Positions 38,619-46,924 of a DNA stretch of 64,000 nucleotides are shown here, piece by piece. The translations under genes and the position numbers were made by a program. Source of the stretch: Actinopolymorpha pittospori (GTDB taxonomy: Bacteria > Actinomycetota > Actinomycetes > Propionibacteriales > Actinopolymorphaceae); contig NZ_JADBEM010000001.1 in assembly GCF_014873875.1 (NCBI RefSeq), forward strand, positions 6,386,001-6,450,000, given 5' to 3'. How positions within the stretch are numbered: position 1 is the first letter of the stretch; each line of letters begins with the position of its first letter. Below the pieces are notes generated by a model. That model worked only from the letters and a program-made list of their open reading frames with translations, was not told where the DNA came from and did no database searches.

Positions 38619-40019
38619 GTGACAAGTCCTCGTCCCGCCGAGGCGGCACCCGGCGGGCGAGGTCCCGCGCGCTGGCGCCGTCGACTCGCCGCCCTTCGCC
38701 TCGACCTGACGCCGCTTCGCACCTCCCGCGACTTCCGGTTGCTCTGGATCGCCGGCACCGTCTTCTACCTCGGCGGCATGGTCAGCTACGTCGCGCTGCC
38801 CTACCAGCTCTACCACCTCACCGGCTCCAACTTCGCCGTCGGCGCGCTCGGGCTGATCCAGCTGTTCCCGTTGATCGTCTGCGGGTTGTACGGCGGCGCC
38901 CTGGCCGACCGGGTGGACCGCCGCAAGGTCCTGGTCGGCACCGGCATCGGCCAGTGCCTGCTCACCGCCGTCCTGCTCCTGAACGCCGCGGCGCCGCAAC
39001 CGTCGGTGGCGGTGATCTACACCGTCGGGGCGTTGCTCGCCGTCGCGCAGGCGCTGCAGCGGCCGAGTCGGGAGGCGTTGACCCCACGCGTGGTCCGACA
39101 CGACCAGTTGCCGGCGGCGATCACCCTCTCCTCGATCGGCCTGCAGACCGGGATGCTCGCCGGCCCGGCGCTCGGCGGCCTGATCCTCGCGAGCGCGGGT
39201 CCGGCCTGGGCCTACGCGGTCGATGTCGCGGGACTCGCCATCGCCACCGTCTTCTTCGCCGCGCTGCGCCCGTACCCTCCGCTGGCGGCGAGCGTCCAGG
39301 CCGGGCTCGCCGGAACGGTCCGGGGGATCGCCGACGGCCTGCGGTACGCCGTACGGCGGCGGGACCTGCTTGGCACCTACGTCGTCGACCTCACGGCGAT
39401 GCTCCTGGCGATGCCGACGGTGCTCTTCCCGGCGTTCGCCTCCGACGTGCTCCACGAGCCGACCGCGCTCGGCCTGCTCTACTCCGCCGGTACCGTCGGC
39501 TCGCTCCTCGCGACAGCGACGAGCGGTTGGACCTCGCGGGTCCACCATCACGGGCGCGCGGTGGTTCTCGCCGCCTCGATCTGGGGCGGTGCCGTGGTCC
39601 TGGCCGGCCTCGCACCCTCGGTGTGGCTCGCCGTGGTGGCGCTGGCGATCGCCGGGGCGTCGGACATGATCAGCGGCGTCTTCCGCAGCGTGATCTGGAA
39701 CCAGACGATCCCCGACGAACGCCGCGGACGGCTGGCCGGCATCGAGATGTTGTCGTACTCCATCGGCCCGCTCGGGGGCGAGGCACGCGCCGGACTGGTC
39801 GCCGACGCGGCCAGCGTGCGGACGTCGATCGTGAGCGGCGGGGCGCTGTGTGTGCTGGGAGTCGGCCTGGTCGCCGCCTGGCTGCGAGACTTCTGGCGCT
39901 ACGACGCACGCACCGACGAGCACGCCGTGCGGGAGCGCGAGCTCCGGGAGGCGATGTCGGCCCAGGAGGCGGCCGCCGTACCCGACGCAGTGCCCGACGC
40001 CGCGCGGACCTCCTCCTGA
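38619..40019 (+). CDS. MFS transporter (EntS/MFS_3-type)
   Basis: A 466-residue 12-helix major facilitator of the enterobactin-exporter-like MFS_3 group. After a basic N-terminus come LWIAGTVFYLGGMVSYVALPYQLYHLT, the motif-A-like GALADRVDRRKVL, and late PDERRGRLAGIEMLSYSIGPLGG. The tail is Ala-rich and charged. The GTG at 38619 is chosen; a TTG at 38577 is also in frame. It is divergent from pgm and probably exports a siderophore, drug or other small molecule. Confidence 0.87.
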   Translation: MTSPRPAEAAPGGRGPARWRRRLAALRLDLTPLRTSRDFRLLWIAGTVFYLGGMVSYVALPYQLYHLTGSNFAVGALGLIQLFPLIVCGLYGGALADRVDRRKVLVGTGIGQCLLTAVLLLNAAAPQPSVAVIYTVGALLAVAQALQRPSREALTPRVVRHDQLPAAITLSSIGLQTGMLAGPALGGLILASAGPAWAYAVDVAGLAIATVFFAALRPYPPLAASVQAGLAGTVRGIADGLRYAVRRRDLLGTYVVDLTAMLLAMPTVLFPAFASDVLHEPTALGLLYSAGTVGSLLATATSGWTSRVHHHGRAVVLAASIWGGAVVLAGLAPSVWLAVVALAIAGASDMISGVFRSVIWNQTIPDERRGRLAGIEMLSYSIGPLGGEARAGLVADAASVRTSIVSGGALCVLGVGLVAAWLRDFWRYDARTDEHAVRERELREAMSAQEAAAVPDAVPDAARTSS

Positions 40020-40091
40020 GCCCCGTCACCGGGTCCGTCGCCCGACCGGCCCTAACCTGCCCCGGATCGGGTCTGACCTGGCGGTTTGCTC

Positions 40092-40376
40092 TCAGTTGGA
40101 CGTCTCGGCCAGCGGGAACAGCGGCCGCCACTCGCGGAGTTCGGCGATGTCGTACACGTCGGCGGGGGTGTAGGGGTCCTTGGCGAGGATCTCGCGCAGT
40201 TCGGTCTCGTCGGCCACGTCGTACACGAGCAAGGCACCCTTGTCATCCGCGAAGGGCCCTGCCGTGACAAGCTTCCCGGTCGCGCGCAGCGAGGCGAGAT
40301 ACTCGCGGTGCGACGGGCGGACCTCGAGGCGTCGGTCGTTGTTCTTGAACGTCAGCTGGACTGCGAAGATCGCCAT
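40092..40376 (-). CDS. YciI-like protein
   Basis: A 94-residue YciI-like ferredoxin-fold protein: VRPSHREYLASLRATGKLVTAGPFADDKGALLVYDV, then a conserved KDPYTPADVYDIAELREWRPLF. The His and Asp of the family's putative active site are present. It is convergent with the MFS gene. Function of the family is mostly unknown. Confidence 0.88.
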   Translation of the reverse strand: MAIFAVQLTFKNNDRRLEVRPSHREYLASLRATGKLVTAGPFADDKGALLVYDVADETELREILAKDPYTPADVYDIAELREWRPLFPLAETSN

Positions 40377-40483
40377 TCCCGAAGGCTAACGGTGCCGGGG
40401 CACCCGTACTGCGTCGGTGTGTCGTAGTCTTGGGTACTCATAGCCGGTCGTCGGCTCCGTCAGACAAAGGGGTTCACCGGAAC

Positions 40484-40717
40484 GTGGTCACCGCGCTTTC
40501 GATCCTGCTGATCCTCACGAGTCTCGTGCTCGTGCTGCTGGTCCTGCTCCACAAAGGGCGGGGTGGCGGCTTGTCCGACCTGTTCGGCGGCGGCGTGACG
40601 TCGAGCCTCGGCGGCTCCTCCATCGCTGAGCGCAACCTTGACCGGATCACGGTCGGTATGGGCATTATCTGGTTCGCCTGCATCGTGGCGCTCGGATTGT
40701 TGCTCAAGTTCAGCTAA
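40484..40717 (+). CDS. secG: Preprotein translocase subunit SecG
   Basis: A 77-residue SecG, an accessory membrane subunit of the SecYEG channel. Two hydrophobic helices flank the cytoplasmic loop HKGRGGGLSDLFGGG and SSIAERNLDRIT. The GTG at 40484 fits the family N-terminus and has AAAGGGG about 10 nt upstream. It is followed by rbpA, as in other actinobacteria, but is separated from tpiA by 16 kb. Confidence 0.93.
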   Translation: MVTALSILLILTSLVLVLLVLLHKGRGGGLSDLFGGGVTSSLGGSSIAERNLDRITVGMGIIWFACIVALGLLLKFS

Positions 40718-40847
40718 CCAACCCCGTCCACCCCCACCTACCCACGACGTAGCGCCCGACCGGTCCGTCGTATCCGTTTTCAGTGCCGATGTCCGAACTT
40801 CCCCATCCGTCGGCCCCGTCAGCCATTTCACTCGAGGGAGATCGTCC

Positions 40848-41204
40848 GTGGCAAGTGGCAGCGCCATTCGAGGCAGCCGGGTCGGCGCCGGTCCGATGGG
40901 AGAAGCCGAGCGCGGCGACACAGCGCCTCGGCAGCGGGTCACCTACTGGTGCGCCAATCGGCACGAGACCCGGCCCAGCTTCGCGATCGACGCCCAGATT
41001 CCGGACTCCTGGGACTGCCCCCGCTGTGGGCTCCCGGCCAGCGTCGACTCCGGCAACCCGCCGCCGGTCCCGCGCAACGAGCCCTACAAGACGCACCTGG
41101 CCTACGTGAAGGAACGCCGCACCGACGAGGAAGCCCGCCAGATCCTGGAAGAGGCCCTCCAGCAGCTGCGTGCCCGCGTCAGCCGGGGCGAGATCATCCT
41201 CTGA
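40848..41204 (+). CDS. rbpA: RNA polymerase-binding protein RbpA
   Basis: A 118-residue RbpA, an actinobacterial factor that binds RNA polymerase and the principal sigma factor and stabilises open complexes. The N-terminal tail SAIRGSRVGAGPM is followed by a zinc-ribbon-like core (WCANRHE ... WDCPRCG) and the C-terminal sigma-interacting helix KERRTDEEARQILEEALQQLR. The GTG has GAGGGAG 7 nt upstream. Confidence 0.94.
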   Translation: MASGSAIRGSRVGAGPMGEAERGDTAPRQRVTYWCANRHETRPSFAIDAQIPDSWDCPRCGLPASVDSGNPPPVPRNEPYKTHLAYVKERRTDEEARQILEEALQQLRARVSRGEIIL

Positions 41205-41676
41205 GTACGGCTCGCCAGTCCATCTGACCCCGCCCGTCGCCTGGCCGGCGGCGGTGCAGCTTGCACAGGTTTTGCTGCTAGTCCGCTCGGGACCTCCCTC
41301 GTGAACTCGCCGTAGACGCCCTCGCCGCTGCCATCTCTGCGCCATCCGACGCCGCCGCCTCCCAGCGGCGGCGTCGTGGTGTCGGGGCCACGTCGGCCTG
41401 CCGAATGTCCGGTCGCCGCGTGGTGTGGGGTCGCTCTGTGCCGCCGAGGTGGCCTGCTGATCTTCTGGCGCGGGCGTCCCGGGGCGGTGGCCGCTCGCGC
41501 ACCGGTCGTGAGTCGCCCTGTCGCCGTGTGAGTACTCCACGGCGTGTCCTCTCGAGCCCCTCTTCGGACGATCGCTCTCGCGGCGTGGCGCGTGAGAGGA
41601 AGGCGTTCGGCCCCGGCATACGCGCCCGCACTCCCAGAGGCCTGCCCTTCATTCCTGCGTCACCTCTGTCAGGTGC
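41205..41676. other. Gene-poor interval between rbpA and the DUF222 pseudogene
   Basis: About 470 bp in which I see no protein-like reading frame with a ribosome site; the open frames are GC-rich shadows. It holds one strong hairpin (41348-41375). The right part may be decayed sequence linked to the neighbouring mobile-type gene, but I cannot recognise it. Confidence 0.5.
41348..41375. terminator. GC-rich hairpin downstream of rbpA
   Basis: Perfect 11-bp arms GACGCCGCCGC / GCGGCGGCGTC with a 6-nt loop. It could terminate rbpA transcription (144 nt upstream) or protect an mRNA end; there is no T-tract. Confidence 0.5.
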
Positions 41677-42095
41677 TCAGAAGGGCGGCACGTCTGTGTC
41701 GTCGGTGTTGGACGCGGCGGCGTTGGTGGCGGGTGGTTGGGGTGCGGGATCGGTGAGGTTGGGTGGGTGGGTGTGGTGGTGTCTGCCGTGTGGGTTGGTG
41801 AGTCTGTAGTGGCCGGGGGTTGTTTGGTGGGGGGGCCAGGCTGATTCGGTTTTGGCGGTGTGGTGGTGGGGGCATAGGGGTGCGGTGTTGGCGGGCGTGG
41901 TCGGTCCGCCGGTGTGGTGGGGGGTGTTGTGGTCGAGGTCGCAGGTGGGGGCGGGTCTTCGGCAGGTGGGCCAGATGCAGTGTTGGTTGAGGGCGTGGAC
42001 GAGTTCTGCTTGTAGTCCGCGTAGGAACCGTTGGGGTAGTGGGTGTAGGTGCAGTAGTTGTCCGGTGATGGGGTGGGTGACGCCGACGGTGTAGC

Positions 42096-42100
42096 GGGCG
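42096..42100. repeat. Target-site duplication, left copy (GGGCG)
   Basis: GGGCG abuts the left IS end and is repeated at 44668-44672. Deleting the element plus one copy restores the DUF222 reading frame across the junction. Confidence 0.9.
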
Positions 42101-42112
42101 TGTCAATGGCCA
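42101..42112 (+). repeat. IS21 left terminal inverted repeat
   Basis: TGTCAATGGCCA, complementary to the right end with one mismatch. Confidence 0.88.
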
Positions 42113-42183
42113 AGTGCGTGTCCCCGCTGGTGGCCATCTAAAAGTCCCCGTTCCTCGGGTTTGATCAGCTTGTGGTGAGGCGT

Positions 42184-42945
42184 TCACCTCCTGGTGTGTC
42201 GGGCTTGTCGCATGCGGTAGCTCTCGCCGTCGGTGACCACGGTGTTGCAGTGGTGGAGGAGTCGGTCGAGGAGACTGACCGCCGTGGTCTGTTCGGGTAG
42301 GAACCGGCCCCATTGCTCGAAGGGCCAGTGCGAGGCCACGCCGAGGGATCGGCGTTCGTAGGCGGCGGCGACGAACCGGAACAGCAGTTGGGTGCCGGTG
42401 GCGTCCAGGGGTGCGAACCCGAGCTCGTCGATGATGATCAGGTCGTTGCGCAGGAGGGTGTCGATGACACGGCCGACGGAGTTGTCGGCGAGGCCTCGGT
42501 AGAGGGTTTCGACCAGTTCGGCCGCGGTGAGGTAGCGGACTTTGTGGCCTTGTTCGACGGCGGCGACGCCAAGCGCGACGAGTAGGTGCGACTTGCCGGT
42601 GCCGGCCGGTCCGATCAGGCAGGTGTTCTCTTTCGCACGGATCCATTCCAGGTTGGCGAGGTAGTCGAATGTTCCTTTGGGTACGGAGGAAACGGTCAGG
42701 TCGTACTCCTCGAGGGTCTTGACGAGGGGGAAGGCCGCGGCCTTGAGCCGGTTGCGGGCGTTGGAGGCCTCGCGGGCGGTGATCTCGGCCTCGATCAGCG
42801 TCCGGAGTAGCTCTTCTGGTGTCCAGCGCTGGGTCTTGGCCGTTTGGAGCAGCTCGGGAGCGAGTTTGCGGATCGCGGCTAGTTTGAGGCGGCGCAGTCC
42901 CTCGGTCAGGTCAGCGGCCAAGGTAGGCGGGCTGGACGCGGTCAT
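42184..42945 (-). CDS. istB: IS21-family helper ATPase IstB
   Basis: A 253-residue AAA+ ATPase related to DnaC that helps the IstA transposase choose and capture the target. Walker A is GPAGTGKSH (112-120) and Walker B LIIIDELGF (DE at 173-174). SHWPFEQWG is the usual sensor region. It overlaps istA by ATGA at 42942-42945, so the two are translationally coupled. Confidence 0.95.
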   Translation of the reverse strand: MTASSPPTLAADLTEGLRRLKLAAIRKLAPELLQTAKTQRWTPEELLRTLIEAEITAREASNARNRLKAAAFPLVKTLEEYDLTVSSVPKGTFDYLANLEWIRAKENTCLIGPAGTGKSHLLVALGVAAVEQGHKVRYLTAAELVETLYRGLADNSVGRVIDTLLRNDLIIIDELGFAPLDATGTQLLFRFVAAAYERRSLGVASHWPFEQWGRFLPEQTTAVSLLDRLLHHCNTVVTDGESYRMRQARHTRR

Positions 42946-44543
42946 GAGATGATCTCCCTTGCGGGGTTGGTGTTGCGGGGCTCGGCCGGAGTGCTGTGCT
43001 CGGCATCTGTGGTGAGGGCGTAGTCGGCCAGGGACCGGACCGGGACAGCGGGTAATGGCAGGATCAAGACATCACCGGGCTCGGCCGGTTCGGGCGCACC
43101 GGCGCCGGTGGCCAGGATGGAGCGGACGTCGGCGGCCTTGAACCGGCCGAACGCCACCGCCCGGTTCAGCGCGGCCAGCAGTGCCTGACGGCCGTGTGCT
43201 GCTTCGAGCGTGGTGATGTCGGCGAGCTCGGCGGCTAGGCGGGAGTTCCCGGCCGCGGCTGCGCCCTTGATGAACTCTTCGGCGACGTCCCCGAGCGCGC
43301 AGAAGTCTTTCTCCGCTTGGGTTTTGGCCCGCACCGCCCGCGCGGGCAGCTCGGGGCGAGGGCCGCCGTAGTGTTCGTCGAGTATGCTCGCCTCCCCCGG
43401 TGCGACCAGCCGATGTTCTGCCAGCACCTGCCCCGTGCCCGGTTCCAGGACCAGCAACCGGCCACCGACTCCGCCCGGCGCCGAGCCGGCGTGACAGATG
43501 ATCTGCACGCTCGCGCCGATCGAAGAAGTCGGGACGGAGTAGCGGGCCGAGCCGTATCGCACACACGAGAGCCGGTCGACCTTCCGGAGGGTCGCCCTCC
43601 CCAGGCTCGGACGTAGCGAGGGCAGCTCGCCTAGCAGCCCTCGCTCGGCTGGCAGCCGCTCGGCCGGAACCGCGCAGATCTCGGCATGCCTTACCTGGTT
43701 GACCTCCCGGCACCACTGGGCTGCGGCCGTGTTGGCCGCAGGAAGGTCGGCGAACGGCGCCTGCGGGATGAGCAGGTCGCGCTTGGCGTAGCCGACCAGG
43801 TTCTCCACCATGCCCTTGGACTGCGGATCGGCGGCCTCGCAGAAGTCCGGGCGGAACCGGTAGTGCGCGGCGAACCGCACATACCCACCCGTGGGGACCA
43901 CGGCATTCGCCACGACACCGGCCTTCAGACAGCCCATCCGGTCCGCGAGCACCACCTTTGGGACTCCGCCGAGGGATTCGAAGCACTCGGCCAGCAGCCG
44001 CAGCGTCGTCTCGGCCCGCTCATCGTGAGCGAACCGGACGAACCGGTACCGCGACCAGGCCAGTACCGCGCAGAACACGTGCACCCCGAGCTCGACACCC
44101 CAGTCGATCAGCAGATGCTGCCCCGGCGCCCACACCCCGGGCCGTCTGCCGCGGTGATTGTCCTTACGCCATTGGCCTTTCGCGTCCGCCACCAGACGCC
44201 GGAAGTTCCGCGCCGACCCGGCATAGCCTGCTGCGGCCGCCACTGGCAACAGCCGCTTGGCCGAGATCCTCCCGCTCGTGGCCTCCACCCGTCTGGCCAC
44301 CAGGTCGCCGACCTCGTCATAGTTGTGCCCGCGCGGCTCCCGCTCCGAGGCCACGTCCCCGCCGGCCTCCTGCCGCTCGATCACCCGTTTCACGGTCTTG
44401 TGAGACACGCCGCACATCGCGGCCGCGCCCCGATACGTGCCTACCTCGCGGTAAGCAGCGATGATGTCCATACGTTCCCTCGCAGATAACAATGGGGAGC
44501 TCCCTGAGCGGTGCGGTGACTGGCTAGACACCGCCACCGTCAC
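42942..44543 (-). CDS. istA: IS21-family transposase IstA
   Basis: A 533-residue DDE transposase. An N-terminal helix-turn-helix (RGAAAMCGVSHKTVKRVIER, residues ~38-57) binds the ends. The RNase H-like core has Asp147 (LLIDWGVE), Asp201 (VLADRMG) and Glu247 (KGMVENLVGYAKRDL). A beta-barrel Mu-type C-terminal domain follows. It has no frameshift or stop, so the element could be active. A start at about 44471 (MDIIAAY) is also possible. Confidence 0.94.
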   Translation of the reverse strand: MTVAVSSQSPHRSGSSPLLSARERMDIIAAYREVGTYRGAAAMCGVSHKTVKRVIERQEAGGDVASEREPRGHNYDEVGDLVARRVEATSGRISAKRLLPVAAAAGYAGSARNFRRLVADAKGQWRKDNHRGRRPGVWAPGQHLLIDWGVELGVHVFCAVLAWSRYRFVRFAHDERAETTLRLLAECFESLGGVPKVVLADRMGCLKAGVVANAVVPTGGYVRFAAHYRFRPDFCEAADPQSKGMVENLVGYAKRDLLIPQAPFADLPAANTAAAQWCREVNQVRHAEICAVPAERLPAERGLLGELPSLRPSLGRATLRKVDRLSCVRYGSARYSVPTSSIGASVQIICHAGSAPGGVGGRLLVLEPGTGQVLAEHRLVAPGEASILDEHYGGPRPELPARAVRAKTQAEKDFCALGDVAEEFIKGAAAAGNSRLAAELADITTLEAAHGRQALLAALNRAVAFGRFKAADVRSILATGAGAPEPAEPGDVLILPLPAVPVRSLADYALTTDAEHSTPAEPRNTNPAREIIS

Positions 44544-44655
44544 CGCTCAGGGCCACAACCCCCGGCCGACACGCGGGACCAGCAGCGAGGAAACGGGGAC
44601 TTCTACCTGGCCACCAGTGGGGACCTAAAACTGGCCACCACTGGGGACTTTCTCA

Positions 44656-44667
44656 TGGCCATGGACA
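44656..44667 (-). repeat. IS21 right terminal inverted repeat
   Basis: TGGCCATGGACA; read on the minus strand it begins TGTCCATGGCCA and matches the left end at 11 of 12 bases. Confidence 0.88.
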
Positions 44668-44672
44668 GGGCG
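44668..44672. repeat. Target-site duplication, right copy (GGGCG)
   Basis: Second copy of the 5-bp GGGCG direct repeat flanking the IS21 element. Confidence 0.9.
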
Positions 44673-46145
44673 TCGGGGTTGGTGAGCTGGTTGAGGGTCA
44701 GCTGGCGGGCGACCTCGGTGAGGATCGGTCCGAACCCGCCGAGTTCACCGGGCCGCTGCGACAGTCCCATCAGCGTGGTGAGCGGAACGTTTAGCTGGAT
44801 CCGGGCCCGCACCCCCACCCTGGGCGCACCACTCCCCCGACCGGCACTCGCGGCTGCATCGGCGGTGGTCGGATCGTCGGCGGGTTCAGCGGCACTGGCC
44901 GTGGCTGCGGCGATTGTGGGTGTGGCTGGTTGCGGTGCACGAGGTGCGGGGACCTTCGCCGCACCACGGCGAGCCTGATCACTTGAATCGCCAGCGGCCC
45001 CTGCCGCCGTCACCGTTGTCGCGGCCGCATGTGTCGCCGCCGCAGGCATCGTCCCCACAACCGCCGCTCTCATTGGTGTCGCCGGTCTCGTGCGGGTCAG
45101 GGCTGTGGGGGTCGGGGCTGTGCCGATCGCAGTTGTGGGTGTCGTGGGGGTCGGGGTTGTGGATGTGGGTGCGGCCGGAGAGCAGGCTGGTGGCGATGTC
45201 GGCGCGGAGCTGCCCGAGCCGGCGGGGGTCGCCTTCTTGTTTCATGGTGCGGGCGATCGCATCCACATACCCGTATGCCTCCGCCGCCTGATCAGCCGGG
45301 ACACCACGCACCGCCAGATCCGCGGCACCATCGATCGCGGGATAGATCTCCACCTCCCGGTCCCGGACGCGGCGTCGATGCCGCGCCAGCGCGGCGTCGG
45401 GGTCGACCTTGATGACCTGCGCCTGCACCCGCATCCGCAACAACCCAGCGCGTAGCCCGAGAACGTCGGGGAACAGGGCGTCCTCCACCTTCCGCCTGTC
45501 CGCCCCAGTGCTGAGATCGGCGAGACGTTCGGCGATGACTCGGACCTCGCCGATCTCGAGGTCGCCTCGGGCAAGAGCCGTCCGCGTGCGCGGCAGTTCG
45601 GTCAGGGTCAACGCCAACGTGGCGTACCAGTCGGCGTGATAAGCAGTCCACCCTAGTAGCGGTTCCAACACCGCAGGGGTGTGTGGGTCAACGGGACCGA
45701 CCCGCACGGCGGGGTCGTCGATCAGACCGGGTGGGGTGTGCGCCAACTCCACCACATCGCCCAGACACCCCTCCTCCAACCAACAAATCAACCTTCGCCG
45801 CGCACGAACCAACTCCTCGAGCTCGACCCCGTTACAGTCACCCCGCGACACCGACAACAAAGCCGACAACAACCCAGGACCCGGCAGCATCTCAGCGAAT
45901 CCCGCAGGCAACGGAGACACCCGCACCGACACACCACCAGGCTCGCTCATACGTTCGATTCTACCGGCGATGACGAGTCGACGCGACCCAGAAACCCCTT
46001 GTTTTGTGGCGACAACCGGCGCCTGCCAGCCTGCGCGATCCATCGCAGAGGCGGCTCACGGAAGATGTGTCGAGGTGCGGATCTCGACGCAACAGAGCCT
46101 TGACGCTGCCGTCAACCAAACCTTGCCGCGACATCCTGAGCGGTC

Positions 46146-46757
46146 TCACGAGGCCGGTGGCGGCCCGAACAGTTGGTCCAGGTGTGCTTCGAAGACCGAC
46201 AGTGCCACCTCAGGCTGGTAGTACTCGCCGATGACGTGGAGCGCGAGTCCTTCCACGAGGGCCAGCAGTCCGGTCGCGGCCTTGGTCGGATCGACGTCGC
46301 TGGATGCGGTACCGGCTGCCTGTCCGAGGCGGATCTGCTGCGCGAGGAACTCCCGAATCTGGGTCGTGTCCTCGCGGAGTCCGGAGGCGATCGCCGGCTT
46401 CACCGCCGCGTACGCGGAGAACGCGAGAGCGACGCGGCCTTCCTGCATGCGGGGCTCGTCGACTGGAAGGAGTTGGATCAGCAGGGCCCGAGCCAACTCG
46501 CGCGGCGCCGGCGAGTCGCCGAGAGTGTCGACGTCCGCGGCGATGCGAGCCTGGACGTTCTCATAAACCACCTCGAGGGCGAACATCATCATCTCGTCCT
46601 TGGTGCGGAAGTAGTGCTGCACCATGCCGGACGACACTCCGGCTTCGGTCGCGACGTGCCGAAGGCTGACCTCCTCGAGTCCGCGCTCGGCCGCGACGCG
46701 CATGAGCGCGTCCGCGATCAGGGTGCGGCGTTCGTGGTGGTCGACCTTCTTCGGCAC
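46146..46757 (-). CDS. TetR-family transcriptional regulator
   Basis: A 203-residue TetR repressor. The N-terminal helix-turn-helix is VSLRHVATEAGVSSGMVQHYFRTKDEM (residues ~30-56), followed by an all-helical ligand domain of the BetI-like type. It is divergent from a cytochrome P450 gene, with one perfect and one imperfect palindromic site between them, so it probably represses itself and the P450 operon. Confidence 0.9.
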   Translation of the reverse strand: MPKKVDHHERRTLIADALMRVAAERGLEEVSLRHVATEAGVSSGMVQHYFRTKDEMMMFALEVVYENVQARIAADVDTLGDSPAPRELARALLIQLLPVDEPRMQEGRVALAFSAYAAVKPAIASGLREDTTQIREFLAQQIRLGQAAGTASSDVDPTKAATGLLALVEGLALHVIGEYYQPEVALSVFEAHLDQLFGPPPAS

Positions 46758-46769
46758 CCCCGCATCTTT

Positions 46770-46790
46770 TCACATTGCAGTCGCATTGAC
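46770..46790. promoter_or_regulatory. Second, imperfect TetR operator-like site
   Basis: TCACATTGCAGTCGCATTGAC repeats the CATTGCA and (in the complement) TGCAATG-like half-sites of the palindrome 37 bp away, with mismatches in the right half. It lies just upstream of the TetR start. Confidence 0.5.
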
Positions 46791-46806
46791 ACCGCCCGCG
46801 CCACCG

Positions 46807-46830
46807 TTTACATTGCAGGTGCAATGTAAA
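46807..46830. promoter_or_regulatory. 24-bp TetR operator palindrome
   Basis: TTTACATTGCA-GG-TGCAATGTAAA: perfect 11-bp arms with a 2-bp spacer, about 95 bp upstream of the P450 start. It is much more AT-rich than the surroundings. The divergent TetR gene makes it the likely operator. Confidence 0.8.
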
Positions 46831-46924
46831 GCGGAGGTAAAGAGCCGCTGCTTGAGCGGATGTCCCATGCCCACCCGGCCGCCGGCCGACCGGCCGTCGT
46901 CGACGACCTGTGGAAAGGCACCCC

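Larger units (their letters stand above)
42101..44667 (-). mobile_element. IS21-family insertion sequence, complete (2567 bp)
   Basis: The ends are TGTCAATGGCCA (left) and its near-complement TGGCCATGGACA (right), 11 of 12 bases matching and starting TG, ending CA. Subterminal GTCCCC..TGGTGGCCA words recur: once at the left (42120-42136) and twice at the right (44607-44624, 44631-44648), the multiple transposase sites typical of IS21. GGGCG flanks both ends (42096-42100, 44668-44672). It carries istA and istB with an ATGA overlap, both apparently intact. Inserted in a DUF222/HNH gene. Confidence 0.93.
41677..45950 (-). pseudogene. DUF222/HNH endonuclease (13E12 repeat family), split by IS21 insertion and a frameshift
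   Basis: The N-terminal DUF222 part reads from the ATG at 45950 to a stop at 44979. The next segment, with the family motif RIQLNVPLTTLMGLSQRPGELGG (given here across residues shared by the group), continues in another frame, so a 1-nt insertion or 2-nt deletion lies in the low-complexity linker at 44979-45073. An IS21 element (42101-44667) then interrupts the gene. Removing it with one GGGCG copy joins NPDA to RYTVGVTHPITGQ in frame. The HNH end is intact: CIWPTC, CDLDH, NTAPLCPHHH, ending at 41677. Such genes are multicopy and mobile-like in actinobacteria. Confidence 0.88.

Noticed and set aside
41649-42137. Proline/threonine-rich 162-codon frame at the end of the DUF222 gene
   Set aside because: It is an alternative frame of the HNH-encoding segment; the frame with CIWPTC and CPHHH motifs is the real one.
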